Positions 39,230 to 48,033 of a stretch of DNA of 55,101 nucleotides are shown here, piece after piece. The stretch is taken from positions 1-55,101 of IMG/VR virus record IMGVR_UViG_3300029448_000053; one strand, 5' to 3'. The notes beneath the pieces were generated by a model. It was given only the letters and a program-made list of their open reading frames with translations. It made no database searches and had not been told where the DNA came from. Origin of the DNA: a virus. Made by a program: the position numbers and the translations under genes. How positions within the stretch are numbered: the stretch's first letter is position 1; every line of letters begins with the position of its first letter.

Positions 39230-40158
39230 TGGCTTGGGCACAGTCTAAGACCGAGGCGGCACCTGCGAAAGCGGGTGCTACCTACGGGGCCGATTACTAC
39301 CGTGAGTTGTTTGAACAAAAGCGTGATACTCATGCTCCTATTCGCATGGCACTTGTTGGCAAAGAGAACACAGCAAAGACTGGTCTATCTCTTGACCTCG
39401 CACTCAAGCACACGGACAAGCAAATTATTGTCCTCGATTGCGACAACTCCGCACAGAATACAGTTGATTACCTACTCTCTACCAAAGTTGAGGGTGCTGA
39501 GAATATCCGTGTCATCCCTATGATTGATGAGATGGATGACGCTATGTGGAATGATGACAACACTACCGATTGGCTCGCAGTAGTCAAGAAGTTGGAATGG
39601 TTCACTGCCTACTTAGGTGAGAATCACTCCGAGATTGGTGCAGTAGTTATGGATGGCGGCTCTACATTCCTTAAGTGGTGTGAGTTTGTTATGACTGAAC
39701 GCCTACTTGAGCGTGGTGTCATCAAAGACGAGAGTGATAACTTCAATCAGAAAGAATGGCGTGAGCGCAACCGTGTGTTCAAGAGCGTTCTCAACAGGTT
39801 GACTGCTCTCCCTATCCCTTACATTTTCTTTACCTTTCACTTGAAAGACAAGAAGCAATTTATGGACATCGGCAACGGCACTAAAGCCATGATGAAAATT
39901 GGCGAGATTGTTGATTGGGTTGACGGCACACAGCGTTTCGTGAGCCAACAGATTTTACTACGTCGATACACCAAGAAAGGCGACAAGACCGCAGGTGTTG
40001 AGGCTGACAAAAAATTGGGTGAGGATGACTTTGTTATCCGTGCTACGGTTAATGAGATGAAAGGCCGCAACATGGAACACTTGGGCAAACAATATGACTT
40101 GATGAGTGTTGTCAATAGCAAAGTGGCTTGGAATGGACTACCTTTCGGGTGGGACTAA
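39229..40158 (+). CDS. RecA-like ATPase (Sak4-type)
   Basis: The protein has 309 residues from the ATG at 39229, sharing one base with the previous stop. Walker A LVGKENTAKTGLS is near 44-56, and a Walker B-like strand (IGAVVMDGGST) and a later strand (PYIFFTFHLKD) give a compact RecA core. This is the layout of phage Sak4/RecA-like ATPases, which promote strand annealing or exchange with an SSB partner, here perhaps the protein just upstream. The Lys-Thr of the P-loop is present. Confidence 0.75.
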   Translation: MAWAQSKTEAAPAKAGATYGADYYRELFEQKRDTHAPIRMALVGKENTAKTGLSLDLALKHTDKQIIVLDCDNSAQNTVDYLLSTKVEGAENIRVIPMIDEMDDAMWNDDNTTDWLAVVKKLEWFTAYLGENHSEIGAVVMDGGSTFLKWCEFVMTERLLERGVIKDESDNFNQKEWRERNRVFKSVLNRLTALPIPYIFFTFHLKDKKQFMDIGNGTKAMMKIGEIVDWVDGTQRFVSQQILLRRYTKKGDKTAGVEADKKLGEDDFVIRATVNEMKGRNMEHLGKQYDLMSVVNSKVAWNGLPFGWD

Positions 40159-40352
40159 TGGCGTTTGAGGCTAAGTTGTTTGAGATGGGTAAAGAATTAA
40201 CCCGTCTACGCTCAAGGATTGCTGACCTTGAAAGCATCATTGATGAGATACCCAATTTGGGTGCTCTCTTTGCCGCAGTTCAAGAACTACAAGAGAAGTA
40301 TGATGCACCAGCCTCCGAGTTCATCCATTATGTCGGAGGTGCTCGACGGTGA
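40158..40352 (+). CDS. 64-residue coiled-coil protein
   Basis: It starts at 40158 (MAFEAKLFEMGKELTRLR), with heptads through LRSRIADLESIIDEI and a second helix. It sits between RecA-like and clamp genes and overlaps the clamp start (GTGA). It may be an adaptor for either; the function is unknown. Confidence 0.5.
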   Translation: MAFEAKLFEMGKELTRLRSRIADLESIIDEIPNLGALFAAVQELQEKYDAPASEFIHYVGGARR

Positions 40353-41161
40353 GCGGGGTTAAGGTAGGGTGCAAAGCACTTATTCAATTACTCTCCGCTA
40401 CAAGCAGGGAGCAACACATCAATGGTAAAGCACAGAAGCAGGTTGCTGGGTGCATCCTTACTTTGAATGACAAAGTATTGTCTACTACATCAATTGTCAA
40501 GGATGGCAAAACCTCCCTCTCTCGTTTTTCTATACTCACTGATTCGGAGTTAACTGCCACTATACCAGTTCCCGACATAGAAAGAATGCTGGGTGTTCTA
40601 AAATACCACGGTGATTATGTTACTCTACTTTACAAGTCCGACACTGGCAAAGTGGTAGTTAAGTCAACAAACAAACAGACTACCCTTGTTGGGGGCTTCG
40701 ATTCCAAAGCATTCGCCAATAGCCAAGACACACTCAAAGAGTGGCATAATAAGGCACTTGAGCGTTCCCATCAAATAAAGGGGAATGTCTACAAGACAGG
40801 GGATGGGGATGTAATTACTCCTTTCTTTGTTGCCGAACTTGGTGCCAATGAACTATATGATGCACTTAAATGCGACGGTATCAACGGACAAAAGTTAAAC
40901 CGCTACACCTTCAAGGTAGATAATGGTTCACTATTACTCTCCGTTGGTGATGCTTTTAAGGGCCAAACAACTATTGACTTCGGACCACACACCAGTAAGG
41001 ACTTCGAGGCTACGTTTGAAGGAGGTCTTGAGCATATTGTCAAGCACTACTCAAACGCTATCAAATTATCATTCATGGACTTTAGTGAGTATGCACAGGG
41101 AACTCGCCTATTGCTCACTATGGATAATGGAGACTGGGTATTCCAAGCAGGGGTATTGTAA
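40349..41161 (+). CDS. Sliding clamp (divergent PCNA-like)
   Basis: The protein has 270 residues from a GTG start. The pattern is of repeated beta strands with two short helices per half, as in PCNA: first half with CILTLNDKVLSTTSIV and PDIERMLGVLKYHGDYVTLL, second half with GANELYDALKC, LLLSVGDAFKGQTTIDF and the end GLEHIVKHYSNAIKLSF ... LLLTMDNGDWVFQAGVL. The C-terminal strand pattern and the place between RFC and PolB support a processivity clamp. Direct similarity is weak. Confidence 0.65.
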   Translation: MSGVKVGCKALIQLLSATSREQHINGKAQKQVAGCILTLNDKVLSTTSIVKDGKTSLSRFSILTDSELTATIPVPDIERMLGVLKYHGDYVTLLYKSDTGKVVVKSTNKQTTLVGGFDSKAFANSQDTLKEWHNKALERSHQIKGNVYKTGDGDVITPFFVAELGANELYDALKCDGINGQKLNRYTFKVDNGSLLLSVGDAFKGQTTIDFGPHTSKDFEATFEGGLEHIVKHYSNAIKLSFMDFSEYAQGTRLLLTMDNGDWVFQAGVL

Positions 41162-41568
41162 TGTCTCTATTTGACACTGGTAAAACCGGTAATAATGGTA
41201 ATGGCTTTAAGAAGGGTAGAAGAGACAGTATAACAGGCTTCACTATCGGCCAAGTGGAGGAGGCATGTGAACATCCTCAATTAAACCGCTGGATTTATAG
41301 AGGCTCGAAAAGACGTAGGCGTATGAGAATGCTATTGTCTCTTATTTGGTATTATGAAATGAAAGAAAATGAGTGGTATACAACAGAACAGATTTGCCAA
41401 ATGTGCTTAGAGCATGATGCGAGGGGAACCTCGGCTATGGTTATCACCAACCAACGGATAGGCACACTATTTAGAGTGTTTATCGCTCGTGGTATGGTGC
41501 AATATCGTGTTGTTCGAGGAAAAAGAGAATACAAAAAAGGTGAAAAAAATGAGAATGAAATGTTATAA
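41161..41568 (+). CDS. Winged-helix-like regulator
   Basis: The protein has 135 residues. A basic stretch (GSKRRRRMRMLLSLIWYYE) is followed by YTTEQICQMCLEHDA and a recognition-like helix VITNQRIGTLFRVF. It is the fifth small winged-helix candidate in the plus-strand half. It overlaps the next gene by 20 bases. Confidence 0.5.
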   Translation: MSLFDTGKTGNNGNGFKKGRRDSITGFTIGQVEEACEHPQLNRWIYRGSKRRRRMRMLLSLIWYYEMKENEWYTTEQICQMCLEHDARGTSAMVITNQRIGTLFRVFIARGMVQYRVVRGKREYKKGEKNENEML

Positions 41569-41881
41569 TTGTAATAAAGAACAAATAGTGAATGAAGTGC
41601 AACCTATGGTAGAAGTAGGCGAGATACGAGAACAGATGATTGCGTGCATCAAGTGCAAATCAGTGTTTAAATTATGCTTAACTCTCAAGTCCCTACGGGA
41701 TGACTACCGAGACCCGCATTGGTTGCGTGAGCACTATGTGGACAAAGGATATTCTATGGCGGCAATAGCCGACATGTGTGCAGTTACTCCAATGACTATT
41801 CAAAACTGGCTAAGACGCCACGACATCGAAACAAGAGGTCGGGGTTATAGGGCTGGTTTAAGTAGTGCCGACGATAAATGA
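41549..41881 (+). CDS. Zinc ribbon plus HTH protein
   Basis: The protein has 110 residues from the ATG at 41549. A zinc ribbon (CYNCNKEQ ... CIKCKSVF) is followed by a clear HTH (YSMAAIADMCAVTPMTIQNW) and RRHDIETRGRGYRA, the pattern of HTH regions found in resolvases and small regulators. It is just upstream of the DNA polymerase gene and may control it. Confidence 0.6.
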   Translation: MRMKCYNCNKEQIVNEVQPMVEVGEIREQMIACIKCKSVFKLCLTLKSLRDDYRDPHWLREHYVDKGYSMAAIADMCAVTPMTIQNWLRRHDIETRGRGYRAGLSSADDK

Positions 41882-41887
41882 TAAAGC

Positions 41888-44110
41888 ATGATAGTAACAC
41901 AGGTTGGCGGTAGAGATATACGCATACGGAGTAGAGACCCCGAAACACTTGAGCGTCAAGACCTAAAGGTCATGGCATACCCCTATTGTTTTTCAAACAA
42001 TGTAGGTGATACCTACGGACTGGTTAAAATCCAAGAAGGATTCGAGGGACTATACGGTCAAAAGTTAAACAAGGTGTATTTTCGCACCGAGTATGACCGA
42101 CGCTTATGGGCTAAAGGAAAAGAGACATGGGAGGCGAATGTAACATTCCCCAACCAAGTGTTGATTGACCGACTCGAAAAGGGCGAAGACCCCATCCCGA
42201 ACTACCAGCACCGTATTTGGTATCTCGATGGTGAATGGAAAACCACCTCCGGTGAAATAACCATGTTGTCGGTGCAGGACTCCTACACAGGTAGACTTTA
42301 TTCTTGGGTTCATCACCCCGACATAAAGGCCGGCGTCTACAAATCTCTCGAAGAATATGATTATGATACTCCAATTAAGGCGTTTGCTAATGAACGTCAA
42401 TTGCTCGCTGATTTTGCCGCACATATGGCAAAACAAGACCCCGATATTATAGCCGGTTGGTATGTGGTTGACGCCGACATTAAACAAATATGCGACCGTA
42501 TGAGAGCAGTGGGATTAGACCCAAAGAGTCTATCCCCATACAACCGACATGACTTCAAATACAACTGGAGCGATAAGCATTGGTCCCAACCGATTGCAGG
42601 TAGGTTATGTTTTGATTTGATGATTGGATTTAAAACATTATGGACTCTAAAGAACGGACAATTAGCGAGTCAAAAATTAGATGATATTGCTTGGCATGTG
42701 CTACAAGAGCGCAAAGTAGAGTTGCCCGACGGACACGACACATACTACTCCGACCCCGTAAAGTATCTCGATTACAACCGACAGGATGTGAGGCTACTAC
42801 CTCGGCTTGATGAAGCAGTGAATGCAACAGGCTACTATACTTCTATGCAACATGTGGTTCAATGTCAACTCGGCATTACTCCTCTCATCACCGCTATGAG
42901 CACGAGCCTATTCCTCCAAGACAATGAGTTTGACTTACGCATTCCCGACTCACCTCAATTTGAGAAGAAGGAGTATGCAGGGGCCGACATTCAAGAACCG
43001 GAGCCGGACCGTTATGAGAACATGGCTATCATGGATATTAAGGCCATGTATCACAGTAATGTAAAATTACATCGGATATGCTGGACCAACCTTAGTGAAG
43101 ACGGGGTGGATTGCGGCAACGGTATCAAGTTCACTCAAAGAGAAGGCTTACTGGGCCGCACTATGGATAAATTAACAATCAAACGTAATGAATACAAGGC
43201 TTTGATGAAGGAGGCTCGTGCCACTGGTGATGAAATCGCCTACAAGAAGTGGGATGGAGCGCAATTTGCTACGAAGTCTATGGTCGCATCCCTCTATGGG
43301 ATATGTGGCGATTCTAAATACGGCATGTATCACCCCGATATAGCCGCCGCTATCACATTCACCTCTCGCCAAACGCTGTTCCGATTACGGGATGAATGCA
43401 ACGAGCGAGGTTATCCTGTTCGATACGGACACACTGATTCAATTTTCTGTGAAGTGCCCTCTCCCGAAGAAGGCATGAAGTTGGTAATTGAAATCAACAA
43501 GTCTATGGCACCTATCGAGACCGAGTTCGAGAAGTGGTGTGAGTCTATGGTTCTCAAGGCTAAGAATCGCTATGCCGGTAAAGTTACATGGACTGATGGC
43601 GAATACCATGAGCCGGACTACTACTACAAGGGACTTGAACTAATACAGGCTCGAATGCCAAAGGCTATGAAATCCGCTATGGACTCCACTCTCCGTGCTA
43701 TTCTTGACGGAAAATCACGGGATGAAGTGGATGAGGACTTGAGTCAATTGATAAGCAAAGGTTTGGCCGGAGAACTTGGTGAGGACTTGTTGATGGTTGG
43801 TAAATTAAAGAAGCGATTGAGTGAATACAAGGTCTTGTCCGGCGCATCGGCAGGTGCATATTGGGCTAAGAAAACCCTCAATAAGAATTACAAAGTCAAT
43901 GAATCATTTTTGACTGCTGTGGATATTAAGGGCCAACATATAGCCTTTGATGACATACAGGATTTGGTGGGGACTACCGAGATTGATTGGTCGGAGATGA
44001 CCGAGAAGTTCATTGTCAATAAGGCATCGAGTATCTATGACCTTGTAGGATGGTCCACTATTGAATTAAACAACGCTCATCGAGGATTGGGTGCTGTTCA
44101 GTGGGTATAA
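41888..44110 (+). CDS. polB: Family B DNA polymerase with proofreading exonuclease
   Basis: The protein has 740 residues, close to archaeal PolB. Exonuclease motifs: Exo I DGE at 114-116, Exo II around D195/D197 (PDIIAGWYVVDAD) and Exo III YNRQD at 296-300. Polymerase motifs: A DIKAMYHS at 383-390, B KSMVASLYG at 463-471 and C YGHTDS at 513-518; KAKNRYAGK at 557-565 is the KKRY-like motif. Two unusual points: the usual Asn of motif B is Ala, and the first Asp of YGDTDS is His. The catalytic Asp of TDS is kept. It should replicate the viral genome with the clamp and RFC. Confidence 0.9.
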   Translation: MIVTQVGGRDIRIRSRDPETLERQDLKVMAYPYCFSNNVGDTYGLVKIQEGFEGLYGQKLNKVYFRTEYDRRLWAKGKETWEANVTFPNQVLIDRLEKGEDPIPNYQHRIWYLDGEWKTTSGEITMLSVQDSYTGRLYSWVHHPDIKAGVYKSLEEYDYDTPIKAFANERQLLADFAAHMAKQDPDIIAGWYVVDADIKQICDRMRAVGLDPKSLSPYNRHDFKYNWSDKHWSQPIAGRLCFDLMIGFKTLWTLKNGQLASQKLDDIAWHVLQERKVELPDGHDTYYSDPVKYLDYNRQDVRLLPRLDEAVNATGYYTSMQHVVQCQLGITPLITAMSTSLFLQDNEFDLRIPDSPQFEKKEYAGADIQEPEPDRYENMAIMDIKAMYHSNVKLHRICWTNLSEDGVDCGNGIKFTQREGLLGRTMDKLTIKRNEYKALMKEARATGDEIAYKKWDGAQFATKSMVASLYGICGDSKYGMYHPDIAAAITFTSRQTLFRLRDECNERGYPVRYGHTDSIFCEVPSPEEGMKLVIEINKSMAPIETEFEKWCESMVLKAKNRYAGKVTWTDGEYHEPDYYYKGLELIQARMPKAMKSAMDSTLRAILDGKSRDEVDEDLSQLISKGLAGELGEDLLMVGKLKKRLSEYKVLSGASAGAYWAKKTLNKNYKVNESFLTAVDIKGQHIAFDDIQDLVGTTEIDWSEMTEKFIVNKASSIYDLVGWSTIELNNAHRGLGAVQWV

Positions 44111-44111
44111 C

Positions 44112-44124
44112 TTATATAGTGGCG
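44112..44124 (+). promoter_or_regulatory. Promoter TTATATAGTGGCG
   Basis: This is a third exact copy, two bases after the polymerase stop and 30 bases before the next ATG. Confidence 0.7.
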
Positions 44125-44141
44125 TGGATAAAGTGAGTAAT

Positions 44142-44423
44142 ATGACCGAAGAACGGACACCTCGCAAAATGACAACGAAAGAACTTACAGAAGCAGTGCA
44201 TAACATTGGTTCATCACTCAATAGTCTCGCACATGCTCTATCAAACGATATTGCACAGATTATGGGTGTCCTTTCGGGCATCCTTGTTCACATGGACTTA
44301 CTACAAACAATCACATGCCCCTCCTGTGGCAGTGAATTACAGCACCCTAAATTAGAAGGTGTGCCCGAACCAACACATTGTCCTCACTGCGGTAGCGATT
44401 TGGACTTAAATGAAGAAGAATGA
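44142..44423 (+). CDS. Zinc-ribbon protein
   Basis: The protein has 93 residues from the ATG at 44142 (MTEERTPRKMTTKEL), within GTGAGTAATATG. It is helical first, then CPSCG ... CPHCG, a standard two-knuckle zinc ribbon, with an acidic end. It may be a transcription or replication adaptor. It is probably leaderless given the TATA spacing. Confidence 0.6.
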   Translation: MTEERTPRKMTTKELTEAVHNIGSSLNSLAHALSNDIAQIMGVLSGILVHMDLLQTITCPSCGSELQHPKLEGVPEPTHCPHCGSDLDLNEEE

Positions 44424-44713
44424 TTAAAACACAGACGGGGCGTGGAATAAATATGGCACGAGTATTGTTAACAAGTATGGATGAAGAATTGGTCGCTAAG
44501 GCTATTGAACTTCACGGTAAAAGAGATGTATATGTCGCAGTAGATGCAACAGTCCTCTCTCGCATGAAGGCACTTGAACTCGGACTTGACACTCACGCAT
44601 TGGTCGGCGTTGACGCCGATGCTTCGACTTACGAAGCATTCCCTGCCCCTACAAAGAAGGCTACAAAGCCTAAGAAAGTAGAGGCGAAGAAGGATGCACC
44701 AAAGTCCGAGTAA
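44420..44713 (+). CDS. 97-residue unknown protein with Lys/Ala-rich tail
   Basis: It starts at 44420 by ATGA overlap; an ATG at 44453 (MARVLLTSMDEELVAK) is an alternative. A small alpha/beta domain is followed by a tail PTKKATKPKKVEAKKDAPKS, like histone or SSB tails that bind nucleic acid. It overlaps the nuclease gene by 20 bases. Confidence 0.5.
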   Translation: MIKTQTGRGINMARVLLTSMDEELVAKAIELHGKRDVYVAVDATVLSRMKALELGLDTHALVGVDADASTYEAFPAPTKKATKPKKVEAKKDAPKSE

Positions 44714-45659
44714 ATACAGCAAAGAGTGGTTTGAAATCCACGGCCCCGAACACGGGCACGCTAATCCATTCAAAGCGGCTAATAATAACTGGCCGGTTCG
44801 ACTATCTAAGTCGGCATTTATGACCTACTTAGGTTGCCCTCGTAAGTATTGGTGGGGTAATGTAGCCGAGATACGAGGTCCACGTAATCATTTCATGGTT
44901 CATGGGACTGCGGTTCATCGTGCTCTGGAAAATCTCTATGGTAATTGGGATGCTACTACTGAAAAGACATTCCCTACTTTGATGATGAAGGACTGGGAGG
45001 ATAAATCCACCCACGAACCGCATTTGGAGTGGGATGAGATGCAAAAACAAATCTATACTGGTTCTGTTGAGGCTCTCGCTCAACTTGAAGAGGAGAGGTT
45101 GCGTCGCTGGGGGACTGAATCATTTGCTCCCGAAGAGTTCGAGGTCAAGCACACTATCAAGGCACCGGACAATAATTTTATTCTCGTAGGTATGATTGAC
45201 GGAGTGCATAGGCACCCCGACGGTGGCCTTGTTATCACTGAATTGAAGACAGGTAAAGCAACCTCCGGCAAATTGAGTAAGACCCGTAAGGAACTATGCT
45301 ACTACCGCTACATGCTGGCCCTGTTGGGTTGGGATGAAGCAGTCTACTTCTACTACCTATTCCCCGAAGCAACCAACACTAAGTTGTTTCACGAACTTGA
45401 CGGCAAAAAGAACACCGAGGTGTGGCTTGGCGACCTTCAAGGCATGGCTGTTTTAGAGAAGGTGCAAAAGCGTTCTGTAACGGCTATGCACAGGTCTCTC
45501 GACAAGACTTTCGAGGGCATTAGCAACTCAATATGGGACATAAAATGGAACGATTACTTCTGTTCGGAGTGGTGTGAGTTCAATATGTCCTGTGAGTCTC
45601 AATTGATGGGTATTGATGAAGACCCAACGGTCTTATATAGTGCCGATGAGGAATGGTGA
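44694..45659 (+). CDS. Cas4/RecB-like PD-(D/E)XK nuclease with Fe-S cluster
   Basis: The protein has 321 residues. The nuclease core is visible: SAFMTYLGCPRKYWW (C48), H75 in GTAVHRALE, D169 in VGMIDG and E183-x-K185 in ITELKTGK. The C-terminal CSEWCEFNMSC adds C290, C294 and C300, so together with C48 there are four Cys residues as in the 4Fe-4S cluster of Cas4/AddB nucleases. Such enzymes trim DNA ends in recombination. With the RecA-like and SSB genes it suggests a viral recombination pathway. No cas genes or repeats are nearby. Confidence 0.8.
   Translation: MHQSPSKYSKEWFEIHGPEHGHANPFKAANNNWPVRLSKSAFMTYLGCPRKYWWGNVAEIRGPRNHFMVHGTAVHRALENLYGNWDATTEKTFPTLMMKDWEDKSTHEPHLEWDEMQKQIYTGSVEALAQLEEERLRRWGTESFAPEEFEVKHTIKAPDNNFILVGMIDGVHRHPDGGLVITELKTGKATSGKLSKTRKELCYYRYMLALLGWDEAVYFYYLFPEATNTKLFHELDGKKNTEVWLGDLQGMAVLEKVQKRSVTAMHRSLDKTFEGISNSIWDIKWNDYFCSEWCEFNMSCESQLMGIDEDPTVLYSADEEW
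45633..45645 (+). promoter_or_regulatory. Promoter TTATATAGTGCCG, inside the nuclease gene end
   Basis: This is a one-base variant of the family motif within the last codons of the nuclease gene, 31 bases before the next ATG. Confidence 0.6.
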
Positions 45660-45663
45660 TAAC

Positions 45664-45816
45664 ATGGAGACTAAAATACAGTGCCCCGAATGTGGGGATA
45701 AAGACTTTGAGACTGATGCTATGATGCTTGTTACTGGGCAAATTGGCGGAGAACAGAAAATGCTTATTGTTCATACCTGTAATGGCTGTGGACATAAGTG
45801 GAGGGGTCATGTTTGA
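45664..45816 (+). CDS. TFIIS/RPB9-like zinc ribbon microprotein
   Basis: The protein has 50 residues. It starts METKIQCPECGDKDF and ends CNGCGHKWRGHV. The pattern CPECG ... CNGCGHKW is like the C-terminal ribbon of TFS/TFIIS and RPB9, the factors that act in the RNA polymerase pore, although the usual Asp-Glu pair is not seen. It may modify host transcription. It is coupled to the primase gene by a TTGA overlap. Confidence 0.6.
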   Translation: METKIQCPECGDKDFETDAMMLVTGQIGGEQKMLIVHTCNGCGHKWRGHV

Positions 45817-46850
45817 CCCTCCTCTCTTTTCCGAGAGAGATAGGTTTGAAGCGTGCGGTAATCACCAAGCAGTATCAATACAAACATTATCTCGACAAAA
45901 TGCGCTCGAAAACATCGTGCTACACCAGCCTATACTCGTTTAATAAAATGAATGACGACGGCAAACCCGATTACAGATACGCTGAAATAGATAGAGCATG
46001 GTGGGACTTTGATGCGGGAGAGCGAGGCGGAATTGAACTTGTCAAGCGGGATGTGGCTGAACTCATCCGCCGCTTGGAGGGGGACATACGTGTCGTTGCC
46101 ACCGGTAGAGGTTTTCATGTGCACCAACTCTTCAACGATTCAGTCTGTGGACCGGAGTTCCGCTTAACATTAGAACACTACCAGCGAAGAAAGGCAAAGG
46201 GACTCGTTACTCTTGATGGAGTAGGGTTCCCCGAAAAAATGACTCGTATTCCAAACACATTCAATCCTAAGCGTGGTCGCTGGTGTGTGGTTATAGACGG
46301 TAGAGAGTTCGCCAAAGACTTCGACAATTTCGTAATCCCTAAATCCCCTTCTATAATGTCGAGAACACTGCATCCTTTTGGCGAAGCAACAGATAATGGC
46401 TTTGATTTCATAAATTGGGCAAAAAATTACGCTCCCGAACAAGAAGACTACAACTTCACAGAAGGCGTCTGTCTGGACTCGGATGTGCTCACTGCTGGGT
46501 CGGTGCCTTTGATGCCCTGTTTGGCCCGTGCAGTGCACGAGAACAAGCCTAATCACCATGTGCGTGTCGCACTCGTGCAACATATGGCTGATACACTGCG
46601 AGATTTTGCCGACCCCGACGCTTTGACTAAGGAACAAAGGTTGGCAATTGAGGATGAGATTTTTGACTACATCAAAGGTCTTAACTGGTCCAACTGGAAT
46701 GCGACCAACTCAAGAAAGGGAATCAAAAGCACCATGAAATACCGCAGAGTTCCCTCATGTGCTTGGTTTGTAGCGAGAGGTATGTGTGCATCTAAATGTT
46801 GGCGTTATGATGGGACCGCCGAAGTTCCCGAATCGCCGCAGTCCTCTTAA
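45813..46850 (+). CDS. PriS-PriL-like fusion primase
   Basis: The protein has 345 residues from a TTG at 45813, with GGAGGGG upstream and a TTGA overlap. The N-terminal part has the archaeo-eukaryotic primase motifs DFD (65-67), TGRGFHVH (97-104) and MTRIPNTFNPKRG (143-155). The C-terminal part has C236 (MPCLARAVHENKPNHHVR) and then C316, C325 and C329 (PSCAWFVARGMCASKC), the order of the 4Fe-4S domain of the large primase subunit. One chain thus combines catalytic and Fe-S functions. It should make primers for PolB. Confidence 0.8.
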   Translation: MTLLSFPREIGLKRAVITKQYQYKHYLDKMRSKTSCYTSLYSFNKMNDDGKPDYRYAEIDRAWWDFDAGERGGIELVKRDVAELIRRLEGDIRVVATGRGFHVHQLFNDSVCGPEFRLTLEHYQRRKAKGLVTLDGVGFPEKMTRIPNTFNPKRGRWCVVIDGREFAKDFDNFVIPKSPSIMSRTLHPFGEATDNGFDFINWAKNYAPEQEDYNFTEGVCLDSDVLTAGSVPLMPCLARAVHENKPNHHVRVALVQHMADTLRDFADPDALTKEQRLAIEDEIFDYIKGLNWSNWNATNSRKGIKSTMKYRRVPSCAWFVARGMCASKCWRYDGTAEVPESPQSS

Positions 46851-46874
46851 AGAGTTAGCCGCAACGCTTATACA

Positions 46875-47579
46875 ATGCTGGTAGTAGACGACCGAGAAAA
46901 CGACCTTCTAAAACATAAACTACTTGTCGCTATGGGCGAACATGTCAAGGTCAAAAGACTGATTTCAGCCGACTATATCATCGGTGAGATTGGCATAGAG
47001 GCCAAAGAGATAAATGACCTCTACCACTCAATCATGGGACATGGTAGAAGCCGCACTATTGTCGGTCAATTACATGACCTCAACGAGAACTTCGAGCGAC
47101 CTATGCTCGTAGTCTACAATACCAAGTTGAAACCGTATGTGCGTAATGGAGGGCGTGCCGCAATTGCGAGGGAGATGAAAAAAATGCACGCTGTCATCAA
47201 AAAGTTCAAACAGAACTTTGCTATTCAATTCCCCAACATTCAATACATGGAGTTATCCAGCATGGATGAGTTTGTCGACTGGCTAAACGCTATGCACCAC
47301 GGTCTAAGAATCCGTAAAATTACCACTGCTGAACCCAAAGAGATTCAAAGAAAGAGCAATCGTAATGTGGACCCAAGAGTGGCAGTTCTCTCGTCTATCG
47401 AAGGAGTGTCCGAAAGAGCGGCGCATGATTTACTCACACACTTCGGTTCTATTCCTCGAATACTACGTTCAAGAACAAGTCAGCGTATGCTTATGGAGAT
47501 TGACGGCATAGGTAGAAAGAGAGCAAAGGCTATCCTATCTCTTAGGGATAGATACCTCGACCAACCCGACCGTTCTTAG
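46875..47579 (+). CDS. XPF/Hef-like ERCC4 nuclease with helix-hairpin-helix
   Basis: The protein has 234 residues. The ERCC4 fold shows VDDRE (4-8) and GIEAKEINDL (40-49), corresponding to the usual ERKxxxDL although Arg is replaced by Ala. The C terminus holds two HhH units (IEGVSERAAHDLLTHFG and EIDGIGRKRAKAILSL). These nucleases cut forked or branched DNA. It is the last plus-strand gene and overlaps the convergent GNAT gene by four bases. Confidence 0.8.
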   Translation: MLVVDDRENDLLKHKLLVAMGEHVKVKRLISADYIIGEIGIEAKEINDLYHSIMGHGRSRTIVGQLHDLNENFERPMLVVYNTKLKPYVRNGGRAAIAREMKKMHAVIKKFKQNFAIQFPNIQYMELSSMDEFVDWLNAMHHGLRIRKITTAEPKEIQRKSNRNVDPRVAVLSSIEGVSERAAHDLLTHFGSIPRILRSRTSQRMLMEIDGIGRKRAKAILSLRDRYLDQPDRS

Positions 47580-48028
47580 TCAAGTCTCCACACATTATGA
47601 TGGCATATGTCCTCATACAACCATTCATCCATACACTCTTCTACATCCTCGAAGTAATTCACTTTAGTGTAGCCAAGAGAAGACACTACCGATTCAAGTT
47701 GCGGCATCTCTATACCCTGTATTGGATTAAGAATGGTAATTTTGGGGACATCTCCGAGAGTATCGTTTCTTTCACGGAGTAGATGCTTATGCAAACCTTT
47801 ACTTCTCCAAGACTTACGAACATAAGTGTTGCCAACGAAAATGCAGTGTCCTAAAGAGAGAGAAGCAGTGTGTGCCACTGCCTCATCCCCAACAGAAAGA
47901 ACCCAATACTTCATATCATCGAACAGTATAGGGTAGCCTTTTTCGGATGCTGTCAATAAGGTAGAACCCCATAACTCTTCAAGTTCGGAATGACTCTCGA
48001 TAATTTGTATTGTCATATCGTTGAGCAT
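47576..48028 (-). CDS. GNAT-family acetyltransferase
   Basis: The protein has 150 residues. It has the build of GNAT enzymes: a strand region CIFVGNTYVRKSWRSKGLHK (motif A, the acetyl-CoA loop with R-x-x-G-L) and then KHLLRERND, and later VVSSLGYTKVNYFED (motif B-like). It follows the large tail gene by five bases behind GGAGTAATTTAA, so it is expressed late. The target may be a virion or host protein; it is unknown. Confidence 0.65.
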   Translation of the reverse strand: MLNDMTIQIIESHSELEELWGSTLLTASEKGYPILFDDMKYWVLSVGDEAVAHTASLSLGHCIFVGNTYVRKSWRSKGLHKHLLRERNDTLGDVPKITILNPIQGIEMPQLESVVSSLGYTKVNYFEDVEECMDEWLYEDICHHNVWRLD

Positions 48029-48033
48029 TTAAA

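Noticed and set aside
44694-45659. CRISPR system suggested by the Cas4-like gene
   Set aside because: No repeat-spacer array and no other cas gene are visible in the window; Cas4-like nucleases are common in archaeal viruses alone.
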